Origin: Volvox africanus
Lineage: Eukaryota > Chlorophyta > Chlorophyceae > Chlamydomonadales > Volvocaceae
Direction of reading: 5' to 3'
NCBI GenBank assembly: GCA_030268105.1
Contig: BSDZ01000023.1
Span: 1,240,001-1,304,000 of the forward strand
Length of the DNA: 64,000 nucleotides
Shown here: positions 36,896 to 50,300 of the stretch, one piece after another
How the letters are laid out: every line of letters starts with the position of its first letter
How positions within the stretch are numbered: the first letter of the stretch is position 1
Position numbers and translations under genes: made by a program
The notes under the pieces: generated by a model
What the model was told of the DNA's origin: nothing
The model's database searches: none
Seen by the model: only the letters and a program-made list of their open reading frames with translations

Positions 36896-39607
36896 CGCGC
36901 AGGGCCCGCGCGCCGAAGCAGCAATTGCGGGCCAAAAGCTCCAAGAATGCTGGCGCTAAGAGCCTTGGACCTATAGGATGAGTTGCTTAGCTGACAGTAG
37001 AAAATTGGCTTGTGTCGTGCTCAGTAGATTTGCAACGGAATTTTGCTCTCTCCCCGATTTGGCCCGATTGTGACCCGTACGACAGTCAGTATTTCCAGCT
37101 CAGAAAGTATAGTCTACTACAGGACATCCACTGTCACCACAAAAGGATATCAAGCACTGCAAGACTTTCTATTCTACCAGTTTAACAAGCGTTTGTCGTC
37201 CATCCCGTGATTTTGCACAGTATCTTGCCAAAAAAAGGCTATCTCATGTGCCTGCATTAATATTCCATCAGAATAACGCAATTATTAGCCAAATCATGTT
37301 TCGCTAGTGATGGTTTGCGTGTAATATAATGCCAATCTGGCATTGTACGGCGCACAATCTTTTCGCAACGGTATCGCAATCTGTATACAACACACAAATT
37401 TCATCCGCAGCACATTTCCACTACCTTATCCAGAGGTAAACCAGCCAATCTTGATCGCAATTTCGTTTTGAAACTGTTCGCGCACCCTTTCCCCAACAGG
37501 ACAGCCTTTTTGGTACCGAAGACTGCGTTCAAGTGTATTTTACAGCGCGCAGGTGCCAAGTTGTCTTTTGACAATATGACTCATATCTTCGTGAGTGGGT
37601 GTATTTATTTGCACGTATATAGTCCTACGTGCTTTAAGTTGTAAGTGAAATAATTAAGGTTCAGTCATGTTCCCTTGCATTCGCCGGTGTTCTCATCAGG
37701 CCGGGTACCTCGCTCCGCCCCGCCAGCAAGTGCACGATGCTGGGGACATCAGAAAGGCTCATTGAGCATGAACATAAATAAACAGATTATTATGTTGGCA
37801 GATCCGCCTGCGTTCGGGTTCGTTCACGTCTACGACCGTCTTGGGCTTAACCTCGCAGGACCTCACTTGATTCGACTTGACTCTTACAGCTCTCCAGAAT
37901 GCAGGGGATGAAGTGGCCCGAATGACAACTTCTTGCGTACCCCAAAATTTGTATCCTGCCCCGGTTCACCACACGCCTTGGGAATAACGTGCCGGTTGTT
38001 GAGTCCAAGATGCAAATATGCTGGCCCCGTGTGTGCACCCAGACGGTATTCCCCCATTATTTTTTTGTTTGAAGGATACCTGAAATCCTAACATGCAGCC
38101 ATGCACGATCCAAAAGTGCCTACTGCCTTCTGTAGTGTCCAACCGTCTTTGGACCAAAACGGTTGGCAACATGTATTACCAGCAGGACTTACGAGACGCC
38201 GTGGTCCCTAGGACAGGCAGTGAGGAGGCAGCACGGTATGTACAAATCTGCGGTGCCACTAACATAACATTTGAGTACATTCCGTGCATAGGCAAAGCCA
38301 CGACCGCAAAATGAAGTATGCGTCCCTGTTGCCTGCTCTGGAACCACGCAGGAGCGGCGCCAGCCCTGTCTGCAACCGAGCCAGCGCCACCCCGTCTGGA
38401 ACCGAGCCACAAATAAGACGCCGCAACGCCACTCCATATCCTCAAAGCGACCTCCTCAGCTATAAGAGTAAACGGTCGGCTTAGGATTAAGAGTCAAGGC
38501 TGCGTCATGCCTGATTTGGCCCACTAAGCGCCAACCCTCAACGACTCCGGGATCCCCTACCCCCCCCAAACTTTGTCCTGCGTTTCTGAGCACCAAAGCA
38601 GTTGAAAACTAATCCAACACCTTAAGCTCAGACCCTTGCAACATCACTGCCCACCGTTACCAGGAAAAGAGAGGGAAAAAATACCACTGCCATCATACAT
38701 ACCCCTGTTTAAAGCTGAACCAGCTTTAGCCGTCAAGTTAAAATACCGAAAATGACGCCACATCAACAAAGCGAATCGCAGTCACCTGCGACCGTGGTCC
38801 CTGCTGGCCCCAGCTACAGGCAACCATGTAGCAAGCAAGTTTCCTGAATCCAAATGAAACCGCTGGTTCTCACACAATCCTCCACAACCCACGCATCCCG
38901 GCCGTCCTCCGCACCTCTCGGGTGCGCCCCGTCATTTGTTTCGATGCTGATAGCTCTGCGAGTTGCCAGTTCTTTCCGCTATATTAAGCCGTTTGCTTCT
39001 TTGACGGCAGAGAGTCCCGGGCCCATGACGGAGCATCTGCAGTTCTATAACGGCTCCGCAGGCCGGGGTGAGAGGACAGCGGAGGCAGACCACACGCAAG
39101 CAGGAGAACGACCTGCACAGAAATTCGCGAAGTAGCCAGTCCAGCCAGCCAGCCGCGCTTGGGCTCTTAGGAAATGTCGCGTACCAATCATTAGAGGATA
39201 GACTGCTGCCTTAGGGAACTGAGGCATGTGAAGACCCAGCAGAGGTGTATGCGAACGCTCACAGCCATTAAGGTTAACAGGCTAAGTATCTCCTGTACGT
39301 CTGTGGACTCCACGCCGCATCCCAACAAAGATGAAACGACACGAAATGAAATGAGTGCCCCATGTCCAATGGTATGCTCGCCGAGCGAGGCCTACCCTCT
39401 AGAAGGCACCGGTCACTGGGCCCAACTAAGCCTGTGCGGCGTCGCTATCCATTTACCTCTGTTCGTACTCATACAAAAGTACTGAAAGCAGCACCCACCA
39501 AGCTTTCCTCACCCACGTCCCACTCCTTCAAGTATGAATTCAGTTGATCCCCTAAGGATGGGATCACGATCTTCGAAAGCATGAATCCATATCACGTCAA
39601 GTCGCCC
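36896..39607. other. AT-richer intergenic stretch
   Basis: This 2.7-kb interval holds the promoter side of the GARP gene and the 3' side of the demethylase-type gene. It is richer in A and T than its neighbours, and open frames are short. I see no splice-linked exons or repeats. Confidence 0.5.
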
Positions 39608-42600
39608 TTATTCTGGCGGCGGCGGGGGCGGCGGAAGGCCAGGCGACGGGCCTATAAGGCCGGCCGGAACGCCACCCGACCGTTGCGCGGAATGTTTTTT
39701 GACGTACTGCTCTACCAGGTTGCCAATCTTCTCACGTCTCTTCGACCCCAAAAGGTCCCGTCGCCCGTCGCTGTGAACGTGCACGGTTGAGGACTCCGAT
39801 AGTGTCTCGAAGACCTTGTTGGAGGCCTTCTCCTGGATCAGGCGGAAGTCCGAGGAGCTGATTGTGCCGGCCTTATGGTGCCGCTGTGGAGAGGAAAGGG
39901 CAGAGAAGAACGCAGAGGAGGGGCAAAACGAATGCATGCTCAGAGGACGAAGGTTTTAAACCTTTTAATTCAGTGAAATAGAGTGAGATTGCAAGACACG
40001 GCAACTGGGTGAGGAAGGAAACACCGCCGGAAGATCAAGGCAGCGTCATTGGTGACGCAAGGAGGAGAAGGGCTCGGGCGCAAAGAGGGTATGCACCATG
40101 GCTGAGAAGCGCCATGGATCCCCAGAAGGCCTGGAGTTCTCTAATGACAACAAACTAGTGCCTGGTCCACTGCCACCACCTGCCTTAAGAATTTGCTTAA
40201 TGTAATCCATGACGGCTGCCTTCATCTCCTCCAGGCTGGCGCCGCCACCATTGCCACCTGACATTTGAAAGATACGAAGGGGGCATACATTGTATGGAGG
40301 TGTTGCATATGTCGATACTAACAGGTACTACTAAACAAGGGCTTGACTTTCTGCGTTCTGGTCTGGATTCTCTGGCCTCCTAGCGCTTGAGGCCACCTCC
40401 ATCACGCGGCACTGGACACCGGCCTGTACATTTTGCACCCTCCCTCTTATAAAAAAATGAACTCGTAAGCACATTCATACTAAGATACTATCCATCTCAG
40501 GAGCCCTGAAGTCTTTCTCCAATAACAGCCTCTTACGTAGCCTCCAACAACATACCTCCATGGCCTTTATGCTTGCTGCTGCTGCTGCCATCCACGCCGC
40601 TCCCCCCGTCCTTACTCTTGCCGTTGCCGCTTCCACCACTGCCGCCTCGCTCTACACGTCGGAAGTCTTCGAACGACTCGATCGTGGGTGGCGCGGCCGC
40701 TCGAGGATTGCCAGCAGCCTGCGCCTCCTGCGCGTTTTGCAGGTGTGGACACAGGTATTTTGAACCCGTGCCTCAGCTGGTGGCTGGGAGCCAGTGAGTT
40801 AAAAGTTAAAAACCCTAAGTACAACCTAAGGCTCAGAGCCCCAGTACCTGATGCCCATCGAGCTTACCTGCTGCAGTTCAACGCGTCGCTGCGCCGCCAG
40901 CGCTGCCTCGTGTCTCGCTGCCTCCGCCGCCGCCTTGGCGGCAAGCAGCTTAGCCTCAATGTCCGGATTAAGATGGGGTCGCTGGAGTCCAGAAGGCACC
41001 GTAGCGGTTTCGGCCACGGCACTGGGCCCACTCGCCACTTCACTGCCTCCTGTGGCAGCAGCAGCAACATCATCAACAGCAGCAGCACCGGCAGTGGTTT
41101 CATACATTACCTCTAGAAGAAGGATAGCACTTACGAATATTACAATTTGTGTTGTAACTGTAATATCGGTACGAACGCATGGCCTGTGGTACATGCGCAA
41201 TACATAACAGCCCAGGACGCACAACCAAGACCCAAGACCACGTACAACGGTCAAAGATACGTACCATTCATCCCAGCCGGCGGCGGCGTCAGGTAGGAAC
41301 CCGTCGCTGGATCACTGCCGCTGCCAGACTGCCGCATTACCCCCGACGACAGCAGTCCTACTGTCGATGGCCTCGAGAGATGCGACATGGCACAGCCTAG
41401 TGTCCTGGCATTGCCTGATGTCGTCGTCGCCATCGGTGGCGGCGGCGTCATACGGAGTGAAACCAGGTTCTTGGGGTTGAAGGTAGGCATGGCGGGCGGC
41501 CGCAGGAGGGCTGAACCTCCATTTGGATGCAGGGAGGAGGCGCCAGCACCCGCGCCCAGTCCATGCCGACCGGCCGCAGCAGCGGCTGAGGCAGCTGCGG
41601 AGTTGAATGGGCAGTTGATACCAAAAGTGCGAATGAGGGCGAGGCGGATTGACTGACTGGCTCTTCCGTGCTCGTTTTTGTTCAACCTAAACACAGAAAG
41701 ATGCAGTGTTGTGTGTCCTGTCCACCGTAATTCCCTACCACGTCGCCTTTCCACCGCACAGCCCATCAAACGCAAGCCGGCCTCGCAACTTAATGTCGCT
41801 CATTACGTGAAATCTGAATAACCGTCAAGCTTAGGGTTTAGGAAATGAAACTGTTGAAAAGGGAAATTCCGCCGTAATTTGAAAGCCCGATGCCTTTCTT
41901 TCTACACTCCACAAGCTCTCCCAATGCCCAGTTCCCAGTCCATTCTGACGTCCCGATTTTTATTGACATCTTTGGAATGTCCCCAAATCGCACACGTTCA
42001 GACGCACCTCTCCGCTCCCACGCATTGCAGACCACCGCTGCCATCCGCTTTACATCCTTGTTTCGGTGCGCGCCACAACCCTCCTTTACCGCCATAAACA
42101 GCGCCCTTACGATCTGGCTGGCCGCCGGGGTACAGGCGGCCGGCCCAGCCCTTGCGTCTAACGCTTCCGGCGCCTTCTCCATGGCTGGAGCAAGCGCGTC
42201 TGCGTGCAGCGGCAGCCGCTCCAGCACCTTCAGCTCCATCAGCACCAGGTGTTCCGCAGTTGAGTCATTGCACAGCTCCTGCCGGTGAGGGAAAGGCGGT
42301 CGGCAACTCAGCAAGCCGTTCAGATAGTTTGCCACACGGCCTGCGCCCTTGTATGTAAGCGCTACGGGGTAGCATACCGCACCATTTGTATTTTTGCTTT
42401 ATATTTGAGTGCGGCGAGGCGTGTTCGCACCCCCAGACACACACTGTCTACATGCCCCCACTTCTCCGCGCACCAAGCCACAAGCTACAAGCCAGAAGCT
42501 CACCCTAGACCCACAAACGTAGCTACACGCCTGACCTGACCTTACCACTCCGGCCCCTCCCTCACCAGAAGCCAGTCCTTGAGTAAGGTCAGCACAGGCC

Positions 42601-44325
42601 CGTCGTGCGCCATCAACTGCAGCAACTCCGCGCTGGACTTCTGCAAGGGCGAAACACAGCAATATACACCGCGGCTTCAGGGGTGGCCGGGGTCGTAAAA
42701 TTCCTTACTGTCTGCCTCCTGGAATAGATAGGGTGCGCACACGTTCGAATGTCCATTGAAGCGTCGGTGAAGGGAAAGAAGGCGAAACGTCATTCAGATT
42801 CAGCTGGAACGTAAGATGATTGCGAATGCCAAGACCTTCGTCACCGGCAAATTTCCATATGCATAGTTGGATGCAAGTAAACGGGCAGCCATTTCCTCGA
42901 AATCACCATCAACGCTGTCGCATCTCACGACCCACTTAATGCGCACCTGCAATGCCTGCAACATGACCACTTTTGCGTCCAACCCTGCACAGGAGGACAT
43001 CTGCTCTCGAAGGGGCCCCAGATTGCCTGCCGCAGAAAGCCGGAAAAGAAGACGGGGGTGGGGGAAACAGGGGTCACACAGGGTGTTGCGGCCTTGCCAG
43101 CTTGTGTGTGCCGGTCTTCGTTTGGTGGAGCAAATATCGCGAAGCAAGGTGAACGTGCTGTTACAAGGATACGATTGCGCCACAGACTAAGGCGACCACC
43201 AACGGCCCTGGGAACCCCAGCACGACCCCACCCAATACGGCCCTTTCATCAGCTCGCTGGCCAGCCCTATCGTGCGTCCATCCGCTTACCACTGCTGCCC
43301 GCCATCACGGCCTTGTAAACCACCTTGAAGTCTTTACGCTCGGCCTGTAGCTTGGCAACTGCCTGTTGCCGCCGCTGCCTGCGACCAAGATTTCCGGCGT
43401 GTCCACATGGTTAAGAGGCAAAAGCGGGACAAGTACAGCCAAGCAGGAAAAGAGTGTTCGTTGCGGTGGCACAGCGAGGTCAGCATGCGGGTATACACGG
43501 GCGAGGGCAGGACGTCTGGGCATCATGAGCATCATGAGACTGCTCCTCTAAGGGGCTGGTATCGAAAGTGCGGTCCGCCCAGCCCCGTTTCGCATCGATC
43601 CTGCACAGACACTTCTGGCCAGAATCAATCCACATTAGTCCTCTTCACTGCCGACCCCTTTCCATTAGGTTGTACCGGATTGGGGTAAAAAAGGACTGGT
43701 GTGTGTTGGAGGCGTTTGCGGAGGGCTGCAAACGATTTCGGTTGCAAAACACTTACTTTTCAAGCATTGCGACTTGAGCGGCGTCTTCCTTGCGCTCCTT
43801 CTCACGATCGGTGTGACGACCACTTTTGGACCGCTTGGCGACACCTTCGCCGTCGCTTGCGTCAGCATCACTGTCGCCGCGGCTGGTGTGTTTGCCTTTC
43901 TTCTTCTTGCCCTTTTTATCTTCCCCCTCCTCCTCTTCGCCTTCACTGTTCCTGCTGCGTTGCCTTGTCTTCGCCACCGGCTTGCGCTGCTTGGCCGAGG
44001 CTGCTTTGCCCTTCTTGTAGTACCCTTCCTCTTCCTCCTCCTCCTCTTCCCCCTCTTCCTCGTCCTCTTCCGCTGACGCGCTACTGCCATCCGTGACCTC
44101 TTCCGCCTCCTCTTCGTCATCCCGCTCGTCCTCGGCGCCTATGTCCTTGTGGTTAGTGTTACTTTTGCCTGCTTTACCATGTCCACTGGCACGGACTATG
44201 GCCCTAACCTTCCTGGAATCCTGTCCTTCCACGGCCTTAGAGCCATGAGCCGTATCCTGCTTGCGGCGCCTGGCGACGGCCTCCTTGGCATCCTCCTCTT
44301 CATCCTCGGGGTCCGAGGCAACAAC
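39608..44325 (-). CDS. Set2-like C-terminal module with SRI domain (3' half of the demethylase-type gene)
   Basis: Ten exons chain in phase without a gap: 44325-43757, 43378-43290, 43026-42947, 42640-42566, 42278-42008, 41594-41265, 41112-40868, 40727-40556, 40257-40184 and 39883-39608 (TAA). The first is a 190-residue linker alternating acidic and Lys/Arg blocks. Next comes a helical repeat-like region (LREQMSSCAGLDAKVVMLQALQ written here only in part: LREQMSSCAGLDAKVVML; LMAHDGPVLTLLKDWLL; HLVLMELKVLERLPLHADAL; NKDVKRMAAVVCNAWERR). This matches the TFIIS-N/LW-like segment that follows the SET domain in Set2/SETD2 proteins. The last two exons form an SRI domain: MKAAVMDYIKQILK joined to KAGTISSSDFRLIQEKASNK and, later, KRREKIGNLVEQYVKKH. 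SRI domains bind the Ser2/Ser5-phosphorylated CTD of RNA polymerase II. No SET domain is present anywhere in the gene. Confidence 0.75.
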
Positions 44326-47300
44326 CTGGTTCACCAGCGCCGACAAGAATGGAGTAAGCTTGATCGCCGAAAGCGCAGTGGGGTGACAATCAGCAAATAA
44401 ATTGAACCTCACGAGCCCTCTACAGACGCGCCAATGCAGATGCATAGAGGCAGACAGAGCATATAAGTAGATGTTCTCATGCCATTCCAGCTAGCCTACA
44501 CCTACATTTGCACGCGCAACGCGTCCTTTGGCTTTGTCTTCTCCCTTGTCCGTGCCGTTACCAACAACGTCCTTGTTGCTCTTGGGACCCGCAGCTGCCG
44601 CTTTCGTCTTCATGGATGCGGCCGCGACCTTCAGCTCTGCCTCCGCCGCGGCGACCAGCCTCTGTAGAGGTGGCTCATCACCCACCTCCAGCTCACCGAC
44701 TGAAGCGGCTTTTCCAGAGGCCAGAGCGCCAGTACCGCCGTCACCTTTGACAGATTTTAATACCCGCGCCGCCTCTCGGATGCCACTGCCAGCAAGAGCC
44801 GCCAGAAGACCGTATGGTAGCTGGTCGGCGGCGGTGTGCTCACCTACAGCGGGGCAGAGCGGACAGAAGACGAGAGGGTGTGAGAACGCGAAACGTAGGA
44901 AAAGAAAGCAACAAGCAATTGGCTTGCGCCTTCTTCCGTGATGCCCTTAATTAGAACAGCACGGCCCCCTGGCATAGTGTCCGCCATGTGATGATGTTGC
45001 CGCTACCATCCTAGTTAGCTGTTTACCAGGTGGGTAGTGGCAACATCGAACGGTGGGGGCCATGCCCAGGGCCAACAGCTTTCTCCCTCACCGGCGAAGA
45101 ATACGCGGCCCTTGATCGGCGCGGCCAGGAGCATCATGTCCCTTGGGTCACCTCCCTTTGCAAGGTGCGCGCAGGCTCCACCGTCGCAAGCCGCCTTTGC
45201 CGCTGATCCCTGACCGGACGCAGACGCCCTCCGAACCGATGACGACAGCCCGCCCCAACGAGAGATATGGCACGATACGGGCTCTGTGTGCGCCTGGAGG
45301 GCCGTTCCCCCTGCTGCCGCTGCCGCCAAGTGTAGCGCCGCCACTGCGCTTCCTTGCAGCTCCTCATCAGTCATCTCCAAGGGCTGCTTCATGCGTAAGA
45401 CATTCACCGCAAATATGACAGGATAGGCCAGGTAACGTTCATAATTAAGAAAGAGCAAAAACGGCCACACGTATTGGCTTATCCCCGGCGTACATCGCAT
45501 CAAGTTGATGTATGTCCTGAACAGCGGCAACAGGATTTGGCGCGGCGCTGCACGGGAGCACGGGGATGCAAGCCGGTGACGGGGTGCGCACAGCTGAGCT
45601 GGCAGACGTTAACGCATTGCTTTAGTCGAAGCATACGAAAAAGCTGATGAACAGACAAATTCTCAGGCTTTGCTGATATTTACATGGAACACCTCCCAAA
45701 CTCTCTGGACCTTGGGTTTATTCCACAACTTAACCGCGTCTGGCGAAGCAGCTACCTGCATGGTGGATGGTGACGGGTTCGGGTTCCCATCGGGGAGGGA
45801 GACGGGTTCCCATCGGGGAGGTGCCTCTTACCGACTTTGCTTGCGACGTTCCCGAGACGTGAGCCACAACCACTGCTGCTGCTTCCTTGCCAATCTCGTC
45901 CCCGGAAGATCCTGCCGCTGCCGACGTCGATGCTGTTGAGGCGATGCCCGCAGGACAAAATAAAAAGCTCAATCCGGATGTTCCTCCTTTGTCACCGCCG
46001 GATAATGCAGTGTGAGTTGCCGCTGCTGACCTAACAAAGAATGGCCGCAGGTGGCCATCGCCGCTGCACATGCCGGAGAGGTCAACCTCCGGCCGCAGGC
46101 TTAAGGACAGAGATACAGCGGCGCCGCTGCTAACACGCGCCGCTGCCGCCGTGCGATACGGCGGCAACGGTGGATCAAAGGTGATGATCCCAGACTGCAA
46201 GACGGCGTGTGGCACTGCCAGCACCGCAGCAGTGGCCATGATTGAGCCAGCTGTGTGACGACGGGAAAAACGTTGCGGCGACGCAATATGTTAATTAGAC
46301 GGATGCGCGCGTGGTTAAGTCCACAGGGCCTGCGAGCATTACCGTTTCAGACCTGGATGCAGGGGGAGTAATTTAATATCATGCGGCATATGCCATCTTC
46401 TGTTGCCACTGCTCGCTCCACGCGAGCAAACTATCGACTACCCCCAACCTTTACGTCCACTCCCCAGAATCTCTCGACTGCTTTTTCCATCCCACCATGC
46501 ACACCCGCCCGTCAACACCGCACCCAACCAGCCCTCACAAATACCCACTGACCTGAGTCTGTAGAAAGTTTGACGCCTCCCGCCGCCATCACAGTCACAC
46601 CAGTCACTGCTACTCCAGCCCGTATGTCCAAATCCGATGCTAGGGCTTCTACCAGCCGCCGCACGCCGCCTAACGGTAAAAGAACCATTCTGAAACCCGT
46701 CGTCCCTTCGACCGTTCCTGACTTCGCTTCCTCCTTCAGCAATGGCCTGCTAAGGATGCCAGTAAGCAGTCCCGGCGGCATAAGGTGCAAATGTCTGGGT
46801 GATATTGCTGTGAGTGGTGCCCCCATCTGCAGCTCCAGCAGGGGCAGGAGGTGGTTTCGGAGCACGTTGATGACCTCCTGGGGATTGGGATGAGGGCGAC
46901 AAGATTGGCGACGACGGCGACGTCGTTTAGATGGGGGTTTTACAACGTAGATGTGTTCTTGTATAAGCTTGGGAATGATAGCGGTGTCAGGGCAAGTAGG
47001 GGGGTAGGGAGCCACGTACGATCAAGGGGCAGGGAAAGGAATATCGCCACACATGCCGAGGTATTACCTGCTGAATGTGTTTCCCAGTCTGCGACGTCTC
47101 CCCTGCACCCGGAGCCGTCGGAAGTTGATTGACCATCACGCCCTGGCCGGTGTGATCCGCTGCGGGCGTGGGACTAGCCTCCACGGCGCAACCATCCCTA
47201 CCGCCAGCAATCGCGCCATCGACCTCCATCGCCTGTCCTACAACTGGGCTGCTTTTGCCGCGGGCGACGCTGGCATTCGCAGCGCTGGCTGGTGCCTTCC

Positions 47301-50300
47301 CCTCCTCCTTATCCTCCTCTTCCTTACGGCTGCGCTTCGCGGGCCTGTCGAGGGCGTCATCCGTGGCAGCAGCCTGCAGACGTGGCGCATTGGTAACCCT
47401 TAGGATACTCGCAACTTGCTGGACCTGCTGGTGTGGATAAACCAAGTGTCAACTGGGTCCTCGTTATAACGTCCTGAATGCACGGAGCGGGAGGGAAGCC
47501 GGACCCACGGCCGTGCCTCATCCCACCCATTCTACTTATATGCTCGATTCTGTCGCCGCGTTCCACGGCTGCGCCACGCTCCTCCTACCGGTTTACCCGT
47601 CAAGGTGATAGACAGCTCGTAGGGCTGCCCAAACAGCTCGCATTAAAATCTACCCATATGCGGTCCTTATCATCTGCACCAGTCCGTATCCCATTTAGAG
47701 GAGATAACCGCAAGCAACACCGGTTTCGTGTGCGCCGTTGGTCGCTGCCAGCCCGGGACATTACAGTAATGTTAGGCTCCCCAGGCTATCAGCCGCTGCT
47801 GTCTAGAGTGATTTTTCATAGGAGATCTCCGCTTCGTGCACCATGAGTTAGTCCAATCCAATATTCACGTACCATCGCTGTCGCCGCATCCGGATCAGCT
47901 TCCGTAGCATCCGACAAGCCGTGCTTCAGGCCTCTCCCGCCAATTTCATCGCCCGGCGCCGCGACGGGCCCCGTTCCCACCCGCCGCTTAAGCTCAGCCT
48001 CCAGCTCATCCCCGAGAGACGTTCTGGAGTTTACAAATGAGGGCTGCAGCGCGGCGTTGTCGTTCGGCTTCCCGCCTTCGCTCTGCACGTCCCAGCGCTG
48101 CCATACAGTCCCGAGCAGGTCAGCGAGGAGCCTGGGAGTGGCGCAGAGGATTTACAAGGAACACTCAGACTGGAAACCTGAAGCAGGATCTGCCTCCTGA
48201 AGCGGGACTACACGCTGCTGACACATTTGCATGGGACCATCATTCTAATACGGGATTCCATGCACACGTGGAATATACGCAGAGCTAGTGGAAGGGTGGA
48301 TGGCATCAGGAAATCCTGCGGTCCCTAGTTATGGATAAATCACAAGCGATCCGATTCCCATAACAAAAGTACCGCATCACTTATGCTTCCAGAACCAGGT
48401 CTGCAAAGCTCAGCAGCTTCCCGCTGCCGCAGCCCCTCTCACCCCTCTGCCTCGTTCTGCACATCTTCTCCAACCAATGACGCCCGCCTCGCTGCCTCGT
48501 CGGCACCTTCCGCTGGGCTGCTACTGTACAGACCCAAACGATGCAACAGCCCATCACCGCCGCCGTTGGAAGTTGAGAGACCCAGACTCAGGGGTTTTAT
48601 GCAGAGCTGGTTGCACAGCGTCTGGATCGCGACAGCCCCGCCGGGCCACCTCTCTCCAGTCAATTGACCCGTGGGACGCTGACCGGCTCCGGCCTCCTCA
48701 CCCTCCGCCGCAAATGGTACGTGCAGCGAGACGGGCCCGAAGGCCCCAGCTGCCGCCGACTCTGCTGCCGCACCATCTGCGCCAGGCGCTGCAGAACAGC
48801 CCACCATAGAAAACAACTTGGTCAGCCGGCCGCCTGGCTGCTTTTGCGCCTCCAGCACAGACACCTTGCATCCATTGCGCTGTGGTGGATCCGGGGGCAC
48901 CCGGGGGCGGGAGCACCGGCAATACGTAAGACGTAGCGATGGGTGCGCACACGTGAAGATGCGCACGCAAGATTGTGCGAGGTGGAGACGGAACGATGCG
49001 TGCAAGGTACCCAACCACAATTCGGTTATTTGGATGTTTGGGAATCGCGGCGAAGAGGGGAGGCGATGGAGGTGCATGAAGATATAGCACAAAACAATGG
49101 GGGTTCTTAAGGAAGTTAGTGATCGAAAATCATCTCTGCGCAAATTACCCAAAACCCACAGGGGGACGTCGCTCGGTTCACAACCCCACAGCTCGCAACC
49201 CCCTGTATCTTGCTCTGCGCTTTTCTGTTGCGTACTTTCCTTACCGCATCTCCCCAGGAATGCACGCCAATGTACTAAGCGGCCCTTAGGTGCGCCGCAT
49301 AGAACCTCCTGACCCATATGCGGCATGAACTAGAGGTCCGATGCAATCCTCATCGGTTCTACACCTACTTAGCCGTATAAATATTATCCTAGATTACACC
49401 CATCAAACCCAAGGCGCCACGTGACCCTAGGAGCCGCCACCTGAAGTACATTCGCCGTCACAAGGCCCGCCAGTCCTGCGCCGACGACAACGACGTGGGG
49501 CGGCTCCTTTGCCGCATCCTGGCGCGGCTTCTTTTTGCCCTTTTTGTCAGCTTTTCCTGAGTTCGGGCCTTCATCGTCGCTGACGTGCAAAGGCTGCAGC
49601 GACTCCCGCTCATCCTCGTGCTCAAGAACGTACTCGACGTGCTTTCGTAAAAGCGCCTTATACGGTGCCATGTCACAGCCCAGCTCCACCTCAAGTTGGG
49701 CGCGAATCTTCTTCTCAGTCATGACCTACACAGTACCATTACAGCCGCGAAAAAGGGAAAAGAATATAAAACTGGAAGGCAAGCCGCGGCCATCCTTGGT
49801 CCATTAAAAGACTTCAGACAACCTATCGAGCAACCCCATCCCAGGTCTGTGCGGAGTCAGTAACCTTCTCGGCCGGGATTAAGTCAGCTTTCCAGTCCAA
49901 ACCTAGCTCAGATAGAAGTCCAGGTGACTCTGGCTGAATGAAGCAAGAAGAATGCTCTGCTGCCGCCCCGCCCACCCGAACCTGGAGCCCAGTATTTTAT
50001 GTTCCATCATAACCTTACTGAAAAATCAGCTGTACGGAGGATCTCGTACAAGCGTGCAACGATGTCCGCCGTACTAGGTTTCTTAACGTCCTCGGGGCCT
50101 CTTGAACCAGGCTCTTCCCCAGTTTTGGTGGCCGTGGCTGGAGCCTCTGGGAAACACATCAACCAATGCAGTGGTTGGGGAAAGGTTGGTGGGTTGCGAG
50201 AGGACGTGTGGCATAGGGAAAGGGTCAGAGGTGGAAGTTGACAAGTAGGAAGTCGAAGCGTGCACCCTTCCGGTTCTGCATCCAATACACAGTGTGCCGA

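Noticed and set aside
44491..44506. In-frame TAG as the end of the amine-oxidase protein
   Set aside because: A donor GTAGGTG just before it and a phase-0 acceptor at 44326 give a continuous frame, and the gap to the next coding exon is too small for two genes; kept as the main alternative.
50157..50159. ATG at 50159 as the start of the oxidase gene
   Set aside because: SWIRM exons lie upstream in the same orientation, so an acceptor at 50152 is more likely than a start codon.
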